From the NCBI GenBank assembly GCA_012295275.1, contig CM022669.1, positions 6,935,989 to 6,999,988 on the forward strand: a stretch of 64,000 nt of DNA. The letters are read 5' to 3'. The translations under genes were made by a program, and so were the position numbers. The notes below the pieces were generated by a model. That model did not search any database. It was given only the letters and a program-made list of their open reading frames with translations, and was not told the DNA's origin. Numbering within the stretch: position 1 is the stretch's first letter; each line of letters starts with the position of its first letter. Shown here piece after piece: positions 1 to 11,471 of this stretch. This DNA is from Chrysomallon squamiferum (Eukaryota; Mollusca; Gastropoda; Neomphalida; Peltospiridae).

Positions 1-2030
1 TACTGTCATACACAGTGTGATTAATGAATTCATCATCTGATCAGTTGTATGTCACTATATTGACAGATATCAATTATTTTATCGTTTTACTGGATTTTCC
101 GATTTATACGGTTATTTGTCTGTGATATTAGTGTATTATTACCTTACAGTAATGACTACTCCAGTAAATTGCATTGTACTTCAGTTCTTTGTATTTGTAT
201 GTAATGTAATGTTTGTATGTACATAAGTAACCTACCTGTACTTTTAAAAAATAATTTTATTGTTTTTATTTTGATTAAAATTGTTAAAAAGTATTAACTA
301 TATAGTTTGTAGCCTATTTACTGGGTGAGAATCCAGGAGGGGTGTAAAGATGAATATCAAAGGCTCATGAAGCCACTTTTAATAAAGACAGATGAGAGGT
401 ATAGATACAAAAATAAACTTTTCATTAGTTTTTTTTTTATATATATATATTTTTTTTAAATGACTGGCCTTTCCTGCTCCACCCTTCGTTCATTTTCAGT
501 TGTGGTCCAGTTATGTCCATCTCTGCCGATTTCCGGATGGTAATGATTGTTTGTTTTTTTTTTTTTTTTTTTTTTTTTTTTTCTGCAGTTGGCTCGATGG
601 TCGATAACGATGCATAATCTTTTTACATAGGCCAAGTCTGTGATTTAAAAAGATTTATTTTTTAAATAATTACACCAAAAATAATTTTATAATATGGCAG
701 CATGTTCTTCTTGTCACGTGATGCATTTTGTTGTTTTTGTTTTTTTATTTATTCGACGTGGGCATTTTACGACATTTAATATTAAAGATACGATTTGTTT
801 TTATTCCTACCAGTTTTATTTTGGATAAGATCTTGAGCAAAAACAAACAAAAAGAACTATCTTTTTACTTTTTTTATGAATAAAGTAGAACTTTAGGAAA
901 TACGATGAACAAGTAGTACGACAAATGAGGAAAACTTGAAGAGCACAAATTTGAAAAAGGGAATTTCTTTCATTTTGCCCTTAAAAGGTAACACGTTTAG
1001 GCGTTATTGGCCACATCATTGTGGATGAGGTTGATGGATGGTGAAGACAAGAAACCATCTTTTTTTTAAAAGGTATACTGAACTATCAGCGTCGACAGCA
1101 AAGGCACACGCAGTACAGGCAAGTGTGAGTCAAGTAAATTTTAAAAATCCATAAATTGACAATAAGAACAGCGGTTTGGCACAAAATAAGCATGGACTGT
1201 GCAAATTCTCTTTTAGACAGGTGTGGGCGATCCTTCCAGAATTTCTGAATTAAAAATCAAACAAATAAATCAATAAATCAAGGCTAACAGAGACTGGAAG
1301 TCGGGTATTTTATGTTTGTGTATGTCATGTTAATTTGTTTTAATAATATAAAAGAGGTAAAGAACTGTGCTAGCTCAAAAAAACAAGACAAATGACAAAA
1401 TTTGAAAGGATGGATAGGGTTTTTTCAACAAACACGATGTTTTGCCGTAATAAAATTTACCAGTTACATTTTTCATTTACGGCCTTCCGTCAGTTAATAT
1501 AGGCTAGACTCCATCATGTTGGTGAATAGGTAAAAAACAATGACAAATGACAAAAAAAGGATGGTCGCCGATATTTTGCTGTCGTTACCAGTTCACTGTT
1601 AGTGCCGATGTGTGTGGGCATGTCGTAGCAACATCAATCGAAGAAGAAGAAAAAGCAAATAACAGTAAAAATTAATAAATAAATAATAATAAATAGATTA
1701 TAAATGGCGGACCTGAATTTTTTTTTTTTTTTTTTTTTTTTTCGAGGAAGTGGGGTCTTAAGTTGAACAATTGCGCGGGTCCTTTCCACGAACAACGAGT
1801 TATTCTCTTCAGTGTGATTGTTCCATGGCAGATCACCAGAGTTTGTTTAACCACATCTCACACGTCACTGATGTGATCGGTTATTTCCTTGTCCTAACAG
1901 TTTTCAACTTACGAAGGATGGAAATTAACGGAATGTTCTGTACATGAACGATGCGTGGTTAAATGATGATATGAAACAGAAAAGCCAACATCAGTATAAA
2001 GTTTTATTTTAGACATTTGATTACAATCGT
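1..2030. other. AT-rich non-coding stretch
   Basis: I see no gene, RNA or mobile element that I can name. The stretch is AT-rich, with long T runs near 555-582 and 1719-1742. The short open frames across it lack splice context and recognisable protein motifs, so they are best treated as chance. Confidence 0.5.
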
Positions 2031-2035
2031 GTGTT

Positions 2036-2195
2036 CTTAAATACAATTTAGATGAACAATAATGTTCTCTATCAAGAAAAAAAAAATATGAACAATTTTG
2101 TTAAAATTTTAAAACGTAAGACCAACTGAAAACTGCATACAGTGTGTATCTGTCATTTTCATATGTGAAACATTAATAAAACTAAAGTATTCAGA
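2036..2195 (+). repeat. Inverted-repeat arm A
   Basis: This segment matches the reverse complement of 5638-5802 with scattered mismatches. Shared words include the run reading cagaatact in one arm and its complement in the other, a run with ttagttttattaat, and gaacaataatgttc against gagtattgttc. The two arms bracket about 3.4 kb that includes the Hint exon. They could be the ends of an old element or an inverted local duplication; I found no transposase between them. Confidence 0.6.
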
Positions 2196-2199
2196 ACAG

Positions 2200-3448
2200 C
2201 ATGAGACATTAATCGATATCACTTTCATAAATATGGAACCGACAGATAAAACTATTTTATACAGCATAAATTTACTTTTTCATCTTTATTTAAATTATCA
2301 ATGTCAGAGTTCTATAATATTTGATGTTTTTAATTTATTAATGATTTCTTTTTTGCGGTTATTTATAAAAACAACTAGCTATCTACGTAAAGAACCGTTA
2401 AACAGAGATAATGACGAATCTATTTCGTTACTGGTTTATTATTTTGCAGGTAAAATAATATTTTGTTTAATACGTAATTTATTTTGTGATAATTATTTGC
2501 ATTTTTATTTTCCATATCTGATTTAAAGAGACGTCTTACTTGCGTAGGAATATTACACACTGTTCACACAGTGACCCACACGTCCCTCTTCTTAGTATGT
2601 AATGGCTAAAAACTCAAAATCTTCATCTTGGCACAATAACTGTCTTTGTATTCCTATTTCATAGACCTTTGCAAAAAAAAAAAAAAAAAAAAAAAACAAA
2701 TAATATCTTTCTTTCCATCTTTATTCCAACAGGCAATGTCAGTTATGAATACTATGTGTGAAAAGAGAGTGGGGAAGGAGATGGATTTGGACAAGTGGAA
2801 GTGGAATGAAGAACAACGAAACGGACAAATCATTTTTACAATCCAAGTCATAAACCAAGTCATAAGTGGCCGCTGTGCATTCAAAATATGATTCAGAATC
2901 TCTTATTATTATGGATCATCTTTATTTCTTCCGTCTCTGATTTTGTTTTATGGACATTATAACCGAAAAACCAAAGATGCCAAATTGACCCCTGTATAAT
3001 AATGATTTTATTTAAGTACAATAATGTAAGGAAATATTATACGAGAAAGATTATCAAGTAAATGATATCTCGAGTTACAGTACGAATAAAATTTAGTGAC
3101 ATTTACTGTAAGAAAATATTGTGATTCAAGAAAATACCATTAATAACCAGATCTGTTCATCAGTTTGAAATTCAAGTTTAAAATTATGCACGTGCGCATC
3201 CACTGCACGAAATGTACATTCATTGCATGTGAATAAAACAACGACACGACGAATCACTGGCTAACAAAAGACTTCAAACGACATTGTAACGAGAGTGAAA
3301 TGATACTTTTGGCTAGAAGTCGGTCACTCAGTCGGTATGTGGTCGTTACGATGTTGTTGTGGTCTAATGACCGACATCTTCGCGAACACTGACCCAGTCC
3401 TACAGCTATTTTATCAAAGCGTTTGCAATTTAGTTTCCTGTCGGCTGG

Positions 3449-3482
<34 letters not shown>

Positions 3483-3742
3483 TGACTGAAAAATAATATT
3501 TTTATTTATTTTTTTTTTTTTTTTTACGTTTTTCTCTCATTATGCATTTCATTAATGATTATAAAAATATTTGTTAATGAGCTTAATATAATTGTTTATG
3601 ACTATCTCAGGATCGTTCTGAAGCGAAAATATCTGAAGAAAAAATACACGAACAATAATTAACATCTTGTCATGAATCAGCAAGGTACCGATATATCTCA
3701 TGCCTTCTATTATTGGACTAGATCCGTCTTCTTGCCATGGTT
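2200..3742. other. Non-coding stretch between inverted arm A and the Hint exon
   Basis: No recognisable gene. A-runs lie at 2671-2696 and T-runs at 3451-3480 and 3507-3525. The lower part probably includes the 3' untranslated sequence of the minus-strand Hint gene, since its stop codon is at 3743-3745, but no polyadenylation site can be assigned securely. Confidence 0.4.
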
Positions 3743-3849
3743 TCAGTAGCCACGGAAATGTTCAAAGTCGTGATCAACAAAACCATGACATGAAGCTAAA
3801 ATTCCATCGACAACAAGAGTTCCTGTCTCTGTGACTGGTACGTACAAAC
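3743..3849 (-). CDS. Terminal exon of a Hedgehog/Hog-type Hint domain protein (partial)
   Basis: On the minus strand a pyrimidine-rich 3' splice site ending in cag (3850-3852) is followed by an open frame that ends at a TGA (3743-3745). It encodes about 35 residues. The core LYVPVTETGTLVVDGILASC has the pattern of the last part of the Hedgehog Hint domain: aromatic, Pro-x-Thr, Gly-Thr, three hydrophobics, Ala-Ser-Cys. In Hedgehog this autoprocessing domain self-cleaves and attaches cholesterol. After the Ala-Ser-Cys the sequence departs from the usual Hedgehog tail and ends quickly. I could not find the preceding exons upstream (toward higher coordinates), so this may be the last exon of a Hog-only or Hedgehog gene, or an orphaned copy. 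The family match is by eye. Confidence 0.6.
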
Positions 3850-5637
3850 CTGTGAGAAAATAATATTAGTATTAATAAATCATCAGTATCAGAAATTTTT
3901 GTATCTTCTCATATTGATATGCTATTATTACTGTTAATTTAGTCTGAGACTAAGACCTGTCTCTGGAGACTGTAAGAATTCATTTGAACAATCATATACT
4001 TTTTTTCTTCTTTTTTGTTACTGATTAAGCGATAATTACTGTAAAAAACAGTTTTAAAGAAGTAAGTAAAAGAATGATGTTTTAAAGAAAAATATATTAA
4101 TTCTAGAATCATACATATATTTTACACTGAAGTATCTTTTTGTTCATTATTTTAAATTTCTAATTTTCTAATCAACATCTCACCAACTCTTTCTCTGCTA
4201 CTGTCCATTTTGCTTCTGACTTTTCTAAAGTTCATATTCCATGCAGCCCGCTCCAGAATTATCGGAATATGTTGAGAAACTCTCCCTCAACAAATAAATT
4301 GTCTAATAGATAAAGTTTCAAGTATGGTAATTTTTTTTTACTCCATCGCTTTTTTCCAGAAATTTGGACTAGATGAAGTAAAAATGAACTTACACTGTGA
4401 CAATTATAGCGGTCAGAAAAAAAAAAAAAAAAAAAAGATTTATTTTATGGTATTTATCAGTTCTGAAATAAAATAAACATTGTGCCTGCTGGACATACTA
4501 AGTTTGCTCCAAACTTCTGTTCTGACTTACTGAAGAGAAAGTAAAACGTTCAGAAAAGTACAGGACGGCTGTGTCAGGTCGTAAAGGAACAAACTGAGAA
4601 AGCTGTAGACAGATAACAGGACGGGTTCATCTTACTGTGTGTGACTAGCAACTCTACTTTAACAGGTGGTTTCATCCTCCAAACGGAATATGACCATTCA
4701 GCAGTTTAGATCTTCTAGTGAGGAACCAGACAGTGTGGTATTACAAACAGAAACTTAAGAATGGAGAAAACAAGTTTCTGCTTGCTGTCGGAGTTGACAG
4801 GTCATGGAAGAACTAATTGGACATCCAGAACTTTTTCCCTCTCCTGGTTTTTTAACAGCCTGCAAAGACTATCTCCAGCACAACATTCGGCCATTTGTCA
4901 GACCAGGCGCCATGTTTCCGAAGATGTCATTACGTTCTACGGGGTGGTAATAAAGGCTGCTGTTAGTCACAATATAAACAGTTTTCGGTTTTGCAAGTGT
5001 TCTCTGTGCAGTCAGAATCTGTTATTATTATACAACCATATAGATAATTTCATGTCCGAGTTGGATTGTCATGTCTGATAACATAAATGTTAATTCATGC
5101 AACCTTTTTTTTTCGACTACAAATATTTTAATATATCTGCTGATTTCTCACTGATAAAAGTACTTTTCTATTTTGTATTTCGTTTTTATGTTAATACGTA
5201 AGAGCTTTGAAATCCTTGGTGTTTATCACGTTTTTCTATATTTAAACAATCAGTCAAGAAATATAATACTGTATAAATTTCGTCTTTTTAAAATAAACTG
5301 TTTCTTATTGAAACTGGAGTGAGATGAAGAATGAATTTTGTGGATATCGAGGAAGGAGATTGCTATAAAGAACGTTGTTGCCCTATTCGACGACGTTTTT
5401 CTGTGATTTGATTATGTAGACTTAATTACAAATATTTCGTGAACTACTACATTTCACTTTTTAAATTTAATTTAATTTTATTTTATTTTTTAACGCTAAA
5501 AAGTACACACTACATGCAGAAAAACTGAAAGCTGCAAAATGCATGCTTTGTGACCCTTTTTTTTTTTTTTTGATGGACGGTCACATACTATATTAAAGTT
5601 ACATCTGTTGATGTCACATTTTATGGGTATCGCTTGC
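3850..5637. other. Presumed intron or intergenic sequence upstream of the Hint exon
   Basis: No further Hint exon could be recognised. The patch at about 4560-5080 is less AT-rich than its surroundings and holds a 105-codon plus-strand frame (4761-5078), but that frame matches no family I know and has no convincing splice context. I leave it unannotated. Confidence 0.35.
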
Positions 5638-5802
5638 AGTTCTGAATACTTTAGTTTTATTAATCTTTCACACATGATAACGGTAGATATACGCTCTATG
5701 CAGTTTTCATTAACGTTGTACTTTATTTACAAAAAGTTTAACAAAATATTTAACATTTCATTTTTTTAGTAGAGAAGAGTATTGTTCATCTAAATATTAA
5801 AT
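5638..5802 (-). repeat. Inverted-repeat arm B
   Basis: Partner of the arm at 2036-2195, in opposite orientation. Both contain a stretch reading, in one orientation, ttctgaatactttagtttta and later atgcagttttca, in the same order and spacing. Confidence 0.6.
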
Positions 5803-6650
5803 ATCCCAACAATTCAACAGACTAAAGATGACATTTTATCTTTTGCAGCGAACCAAAATATAAATTGTGGGTTGTTATATTTAAAAAGCACAATTTCTAA
5901 CGTACACAACGTATTTCATCTTCTTTTATAATAAGTCTGAGTAAACTGTTGTAGATGATCAGTATATTTATTTATTATTAAATATTTACTACGATTTATC
6001 TTCCTGTATTCATATTACTACGACGTTGGCACACATCGTAGTACAACGTAGGCGACAGCTTCTCAGCAGGTGACGGATATATCACGTGAACATGTAGTTC
6101 AGACAGTGTCAGCCCATTTTGCTCACGACCCACTTTGTGAACAGTTTTGGTGCATTATATTCACGTTAGATGATAACAAGAAAAATACAGATCACTGCAA
6201 AGTGTTTTATCCACAGTATTGAGAGCAATTTTTAAAATATTGTTTGAATACCACTGTATTCAAAAGCTGTATAATGTACTTGTCTGTCTTTCCTTCTAAC
6301 TTTTTACCGTATCATCTTTATTTTTATTAGTTGTTTTTTTTACTACCACAACTACTGTTCCTACCACCACTACTATTATTACCTCACCTATTATTATTAT
6401 TATTATTATCGTTATCGTTATTGTTACTGTTGTTGTTGTTGTTGTTGTTGTTGTTACTGTTGTTGCTGCTGCTGCTGCTAATGCTGTTGTGTTTATAGTT
6501 AAATTTCCTGCTGTACATGTGGTTTCAGTATTCTTTCTCCAGCTGTTTTGTAGTGTGAAAAGGTCATGTTAAATTGCTACGGACAAACTTGAACAAGACT
6601 GAAAAGAAAATTGTGCAGTTGGCAATTCAACATAAGCACCCACATCCTAT
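5803..6650. other. Intergenic sequence with a GTT/GCT repeat patch
   Basis: No gene seen. Simple repeats of ATT, GTT and GCT type occupy about 6385-6485. Confidence 0.45.
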
Positions 6651-7676
6651 TATTTAGACATGTATACTGCCTCTAAAAAGAAACGCATCATCAGTCAGCT
6701 GAAATAAAATTTGTCTTATATCACATCTGAAAAAACTACCACTATCACCAGTTCTACTACTACTACTACTACAACTACTACTACTATTCCATCATCATCA
6801 GCACCACCATTATTAATATTACTATCGCTGCTGATGCTACTACTATTACTACTATTATCAACATTACAACTGCCATTACTACTGCTGCTACTACTACAAC
6901 CACTACTTCTATAACTAACTTTACTACTACTCTTATTATTAATACAGCCATTGCCACTACAACTACTTCCCCTACTCTTCTACATTCTACTACAACTACG
7001 CCTACTATTACAGCTACCACTACTCCTGTTACTATTACAACATGATGTTATTGTTGTTGCTGCTGCTGCTGCTGTTGTTGTAGTTGCAGCTGCTGTTATT
7101 AGTGTTGTTGTTGTTGTTGTTAAGTATACTAACTGTGGCATATAATACATAATACAAGGAAATAGATGGTATTTCCTCATAAGGAAACAGTAATGTTTGG
7201 TGTATGGTTGCAGGAACTTTATCGTGACCTCATTTCTTGAAAGACACACTGTCACTACTACTTCGTGCCAAACATGGCGATTTTTGTAAACTTAAGGAGG
7301 TGATTTAGATGGAAGATAATAAAAATATAAAAATAAAAATAATAATAATAAATATATACCATATATTTTTTTATTAATCACGAGATGAAATTTTACATAT
7401 TCATTTATGTGAGTGTATATATGTACCTGTGTATATGTATGTGTGTATGTATGTACTTACATGTGTACGCAAATACATTTGTATATATGTACTTACCTAC
7501 GCACGCACGCACGCACGCACACTCTTACGTATGTACCTATGTATGTATTTAATATTAAATATAGTAAAATTTTGTTTATTGAAATAGATGAATACAATAA
7601 TTATATAGATTTGAAATTTAGCGATATTATCATCATTGCTGCTGCTGTCGCTGCAGTTTCTGCTGCGTTTGTTGTT

Positions 7677-7721
7677 GTTGTTCTTCTTCTTCTTCTTCTT
7701 CTTCTTCTTCTTCTTTTTCTT

Positions 7722-7752
<31 letters not shown>

Positions 7753-7797
7753 TTATTATTATTATTAGTAGTAGTAGTAGTAGTAGTAGTAGCAGTA
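7677..7797. repeat. CTT/ATT/AGT triplet microsatellite
   Basis: A TTC/CTT tract with one side wholly pyrimidine runs into ATT and then GTA triplets. The open frames on both strands (poly-Leu, Phe, Lys, Asn) are by-products. Confidence 0.9.
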
Positions 7798-8044
7798 GTA
7801 AACCAAAGTGTAATTTTGTTTGGGAAATGCTTACATTGCAAGTATGCATTCTTATGTTTTCCCATATGTCTTCAAAGAACATTTACACTGATACAACTTG
7901 GTAAAATACTATTATCTTTGAAAATGATAACTCCCCTTCGGCTTTTATCTCAAACACAGCCTTTGTACCATACTAATCAGAATGAAAAGACCTAAGATGA
8001 GGAAATACACCGATAATGAATTTTGATGTATCTCTACTTACAGT

Positions 8045-8256
8045 GGTGTGCTAATCAGCATAGCTGCACACTGAAAATTGATTATGACGTGAGAAGAGAC
8101 TGGATTCACACCACTGCTACGTACACATTATCATGCAGATTCTGATGGAGCTATACGCAAACATAGACTGGTTCTGCGGTACACTTTCGAATACCCAGGC
8201 TGGTTCACACTTACCCAGTGACATTTACTAAAAATCTTCCTCGTTAAGCCCCTTCT
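8045..8256 (+). pseudogene. Degenerate partial copy of the class A GPCR gene
   Basis: This block closely matches 10672-10882 inside the intact GPCR gene (TM2/ECL1 to the start of TM4). Shared words include gactggattcac, ctgctacgtacacatta and tggttcacac. About 40 bases equivalent to the middle of TM3 are missing, extra bases break the frame, and neither the 5' third nor the region after TM4 is present. The sequence then jumps directly into the block homologous to the 3' flank of the intact gene. It cannot encode a receptor. Confidence 0.85.
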
Positions 8257-9250
8257 TTACAGCTGACAGGAAACGTATTATCAAGAGTAATTTCATGATT
8301 ATAATTTGTAATATGATTATATGTAAAAATCAGGCGATAATATTGTAAAGAACAGCTGCTAGGAACTGTGACATATTCATACGCGAACCGAATTACTTCT
8401 ATGATTTAATACGTATGTTATTCAGGTTTGATTTTAGGTGATACTGACGTCAAAATTGATAAATAAATCAGTAAAATTAAAAGAGAAAATAAGTTGTACT
8501 AAAAGAAGTAACATTTTTATTCATTCACTCTTCTTTTGGCGGAGTAATCTGATCATCAATATCGGGAATTTTCGTTGCATATGAATTTTATCTTAATATT
8601 CCACCAAATAATCGATAATTCTCCATTTGTACACAAGCCTTGTTTGCATGGGGTGATGATTTTTGCTTATTCAATTATATTATTATTGTCTTTAGTTTAA
8701 TTATTATAATTTATTTTATTGTATTTCATTTATTTTATTATTATTATTTTTTATTTTATTCTATATTTTTTGTTTTGTTTCATGAATTAAAATAAATATA
8801 AATCATTTATTCAATCATGCCAACTGCCTTTAAAAAGAAAGGTTTCATTAGTAACATATATCACATCTGAATAAACTACTACTTCCACCACTACCAAAAA
8901 TTCTACTACTACATTAATGCAATTATTGTTATTATTATTATTAATATTATTATTATCATTATTATTGTTATTATTATCATCATCAATACTATTATTATTA
9001 TTATTATTATTAAGGCGTGCTTGGAATATTAGCTGGGGCTTGTAATACAAGAAAACAGATACTGTATCATGATAAGGAAACAATAACTTCAAGTATATTT
9101 GGTCTTCAGTGTTTGTTTACAGGAACTTTATCTCGACATATCTAATTTCCAGAAATACATACTTCACGTGACCAATACTTGTTACTTGTCAAATATGGCG
9201 CTACTTATAAATTTTAGGGACGAACCAAGAGGAGGTAATTTAGGTGACAA

Positions 9251-9293
<43 letters not shown>

Positions 9294-9594
9294 ATTAAAA
9301 AAAAAAAAAAAACATACGTAAAATTACATGTGAAAAATAGTGCTGCATACTGTGAGCATTCTAAAATCAGAGAAAGATCAAAGACTTGAGTCTACGTATG
9401 AGAGATACAGGAATTTAATTATTGTTATTTTGCAATATCTAAAACTTAGAAAACGTACGTCTGTATATTTTATGTGGAAATTTCACTGACTTAACACAAT
9501 TGTTTAATAGTTAAGAATCATTTTAAATAGTATAAATTTAGCACTATATTATACTGCATTACCTTTCTAACTAATAATATGATGAGAAATTATA

Positions 9595-9595
<1 letters not shown>

Positions 9596-9676
<81 letters not shown>
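9596..9676. repeat. (CT)n followed by (TA)n microsatellite
   Basis: About 27 CT units run directly into about 12 TA units. Confidence 0.95.
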
Positions 9677-10196
9677 CATAATATTATGTAGGTATGAATA
9701 TATGTACAAATGCTTGCATATGTCTATGTCTGTATGTATGTGCGTGTATTTAATACTAAATATATCATCTTACGGTAACCTATTTATATCAGAAAAAGAT
9801 CCTGACCTGTATTTATTTATCCACCCCAGAATATGTACCAGATCGGCCCTTGAAGCCATTGTATGCTGAGAAAACGTTTACGTTCTTCGTACTAAGATTA
9901 CATTCAGTCAGTGTGTGTTACTGTGAATTAAACTATCAGCGTGAAGGGTGAGTTGTTTTTACTATGTGTAGTAAAAATACTTTTCTTTTTTTTTCACACT
10001 TTAACTATCACCAGCAATATTTATCAAAATATATTCTGTTATGATACGATATTTTAAAATATTATTATTATTATTTTAAAATGTTGTTTACTGAACTAGA
10101 TAAATATAATAATTATAGAGGGATTTGAATTCTAGCAACATTATCATTTTTGTTATTGTACATATACAGCCAACCTGTTTTATTATTAACAAGTCT

Positions 10197-10235
<39 letters not shown>

Positions 10236-10415
10236 TTTTTTTTTAAAAATTTCGCTAGAATGTTATATATTGGTAGATATATCAGATTTTCCTATGATTG
10301 TCCAATATTTCATTCTAAATAAACATACAAACAAAAAAAATTTAAAAATAAAAATGAATAGAAGTGAGATATATACTTTTTATAATTTATTTTAGATAGA
10401 ACTCTCCTGACAGTC

Positions 10416-11471
10416 ATGAACGCCAGCACCATCAACAATGGCACCGTAAATACTGCAAACGAATCGTTAGACGAAATTAGAAAACTGTTGTCACGAATGC
10501 ATCTTTCGGCTGCCATTTTTACCTCTGTAAACGCCGTTTGCATCATCGCCGCTAACCTGCTGCTGGTGACGACAATTCTGACGTCGAGAGAACTGAGACA
10601 CAAACTAAGAAACATCTTGATAATCAGCACAGCGCTCGTAGACTTAGCTGTCGGAGTTTTCGGCTGCCCACTGAAAGTAGATTACGACGTGAGACGAGAC
10701 TGGATTCACCACTGCTACGTACACATTACCATGCAGATTCTGATAGGTTACGGGGAACTCTGCATTGCCATGTGGAACCTAGTCACAATAAACGTAGACT
10801 GGCTACTGCGCTTCACTCTTGAATCCCCAGTCTGGTTCACACTCACCCAGAGACGTCTGATCAAGATTTTCCTCGTTCTGTTGCCTTGGTTAAGTCTCTT
10901 CTTTCTGCTGGTTCCTTTAATTTTCCAGGGTCTTCATCGCCAATTTGCACTCGCAATGTGGACAGACACGTTCTGTCCGATATGGCTTCAACTTTGGACT
11001 CGCGGTTTTCTTCTCGTTTTCAGCTTCTATGTGCCAACAACCATTATCTTCGTGGTGAACCTAATATCGGCTGTTCGTGCACGACGACTAAAACCTGACA
11101 CGCAGACAGCATCTCTTTTCGGAATAAAATCCAGTGAAGAGCGGCTGTCCAGGTACGTCATTATAAACAGTGTCTTGGTCTGTATCGTTCTTCCTTACCA
11201 GATATTCAACGTTCTCTTTTATTTCAAAGGGATGTCAGTTTCAGTAAAACGTTTGCTTATTATGTATGCCTTTTCTCGGCTGGATGACGCCAGGTCCGCA
11301 GTACTTCCCGTCCTTTGGCTCTTTCTTTTGCCCGATTTACGAAATCAAATGAAATATTTATTAATGAAAACATCAGTAATGAAGAAGAGAAACGCAAATA
11401 GTTGTGACGATAAAGTAATGGCTTACCACAAAAATGATGTTGAGAAATTTTGCGATGATGCAGACATTTAA
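10416..11471 (+). CDS. Class A (rhodopsin-like) orphan GPCR, single exon
   Basis: A 351-residue frame with seven hydrophobic segments: about 30-55, 66-86, 103-125, 148-170, 196-220, 248-270 and 280-305. The extracellular N-terminus has three N-glycosylation sites (Asn2, Asn8, Asn15). Family landmarks are Asn47 in TM1, Asp76 in TM2, Cys100 before TM3 and Cys187 in loop 2 (the expected disulfide pair), Trp158 in TM4, Pro207 in TM5 and Pro260 in TM6. The end of TM3 reads Asp128-Trp129-Leu instead of Asp-Arg-Tyr, and TM7 has Leu-Pro-Val-Leu-Trp instead of Asn-Pro-x-x-Tyr, so signalling may be unusual. The start is the first ATG of the frame. It is intronless, as is common in expanded invertebrate receptor sets. 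Ligand unknown. A broken duplicate lies upstream at 8045-8256. Confidence 0.88.
   Translation: MNASTINNGTVNTANESLDEIRKLLSRMHLSAAIFTSVNAVCIIAANLLLVTTILTSRELRHKLRNILIISTALVDLAVGVFGCPLKVDYDVRRDWIHHCYVHITMQILIGYGELCIAMWNLVTINVDWLLRFTLESPVWFTLTQRRLIKIFLVLLPWLSLFFLLVPLIFQGLHRQFALAMWTDTFCPIWLQLWTRGFLLVFSFYVPTTIIFVVNLISAVRARRLKPDTQTASLFGIKSSEERLSRYVIINSVLVCIVLPYQIFNVLFYFKGMSVSVKRLLIMYAFSRLDDARSAVLPVLWLFLLPDLRNQMKYLLMKTSVMKKRNANSCDDKVMAYHKNDVEKFCDDADI

Larger units (their letters stand above)
6655..8665 (+). repeat. Tandem duplication, unit 1 (with degenerate GPCR)
   Basis: Blocks at 6655-6760, 7140-7315, 7385-7640, 8030-8255 and 8270-8665 recur in the same order in the 8.81-12.17 kb interval, separated by different simple repeats. 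This is therefore an old tandem duplication that includes the GPCR gene and its flanks. Unit 1 carries long TAC/CTA, TGC and CTT triplet tracts (6740-7120 and 7680-7800), which generate spurious low-complexity frames. Confidence 0.7.

Noticed and set aside
4761-5078. 105-codon frame in a GC-richer patch
   Set aside because: No domain, signal peptide or splice context recognised. I could not connect it to the Hint exon on the opposite strand.
6711-7904. Poly-Leu, poly-Thr, poly-Lys and poly-Asn frames
   Set aside because: Triplet repeats open on several frames of both strands at once; no non-repetitive protein domain.
9579-9869. Open frames of Ser-Leu or Arg-Glu repeats at every CT/AG tract (also 29130-29522, 38155-38410, 46660-46863, 47397-47585, 49812-50291, 53706-54114, 61789-62112)
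   Set aside because: They are translations of dinucleotide microsatellites on both strands, with no start context or homology beyond flanking real exons.
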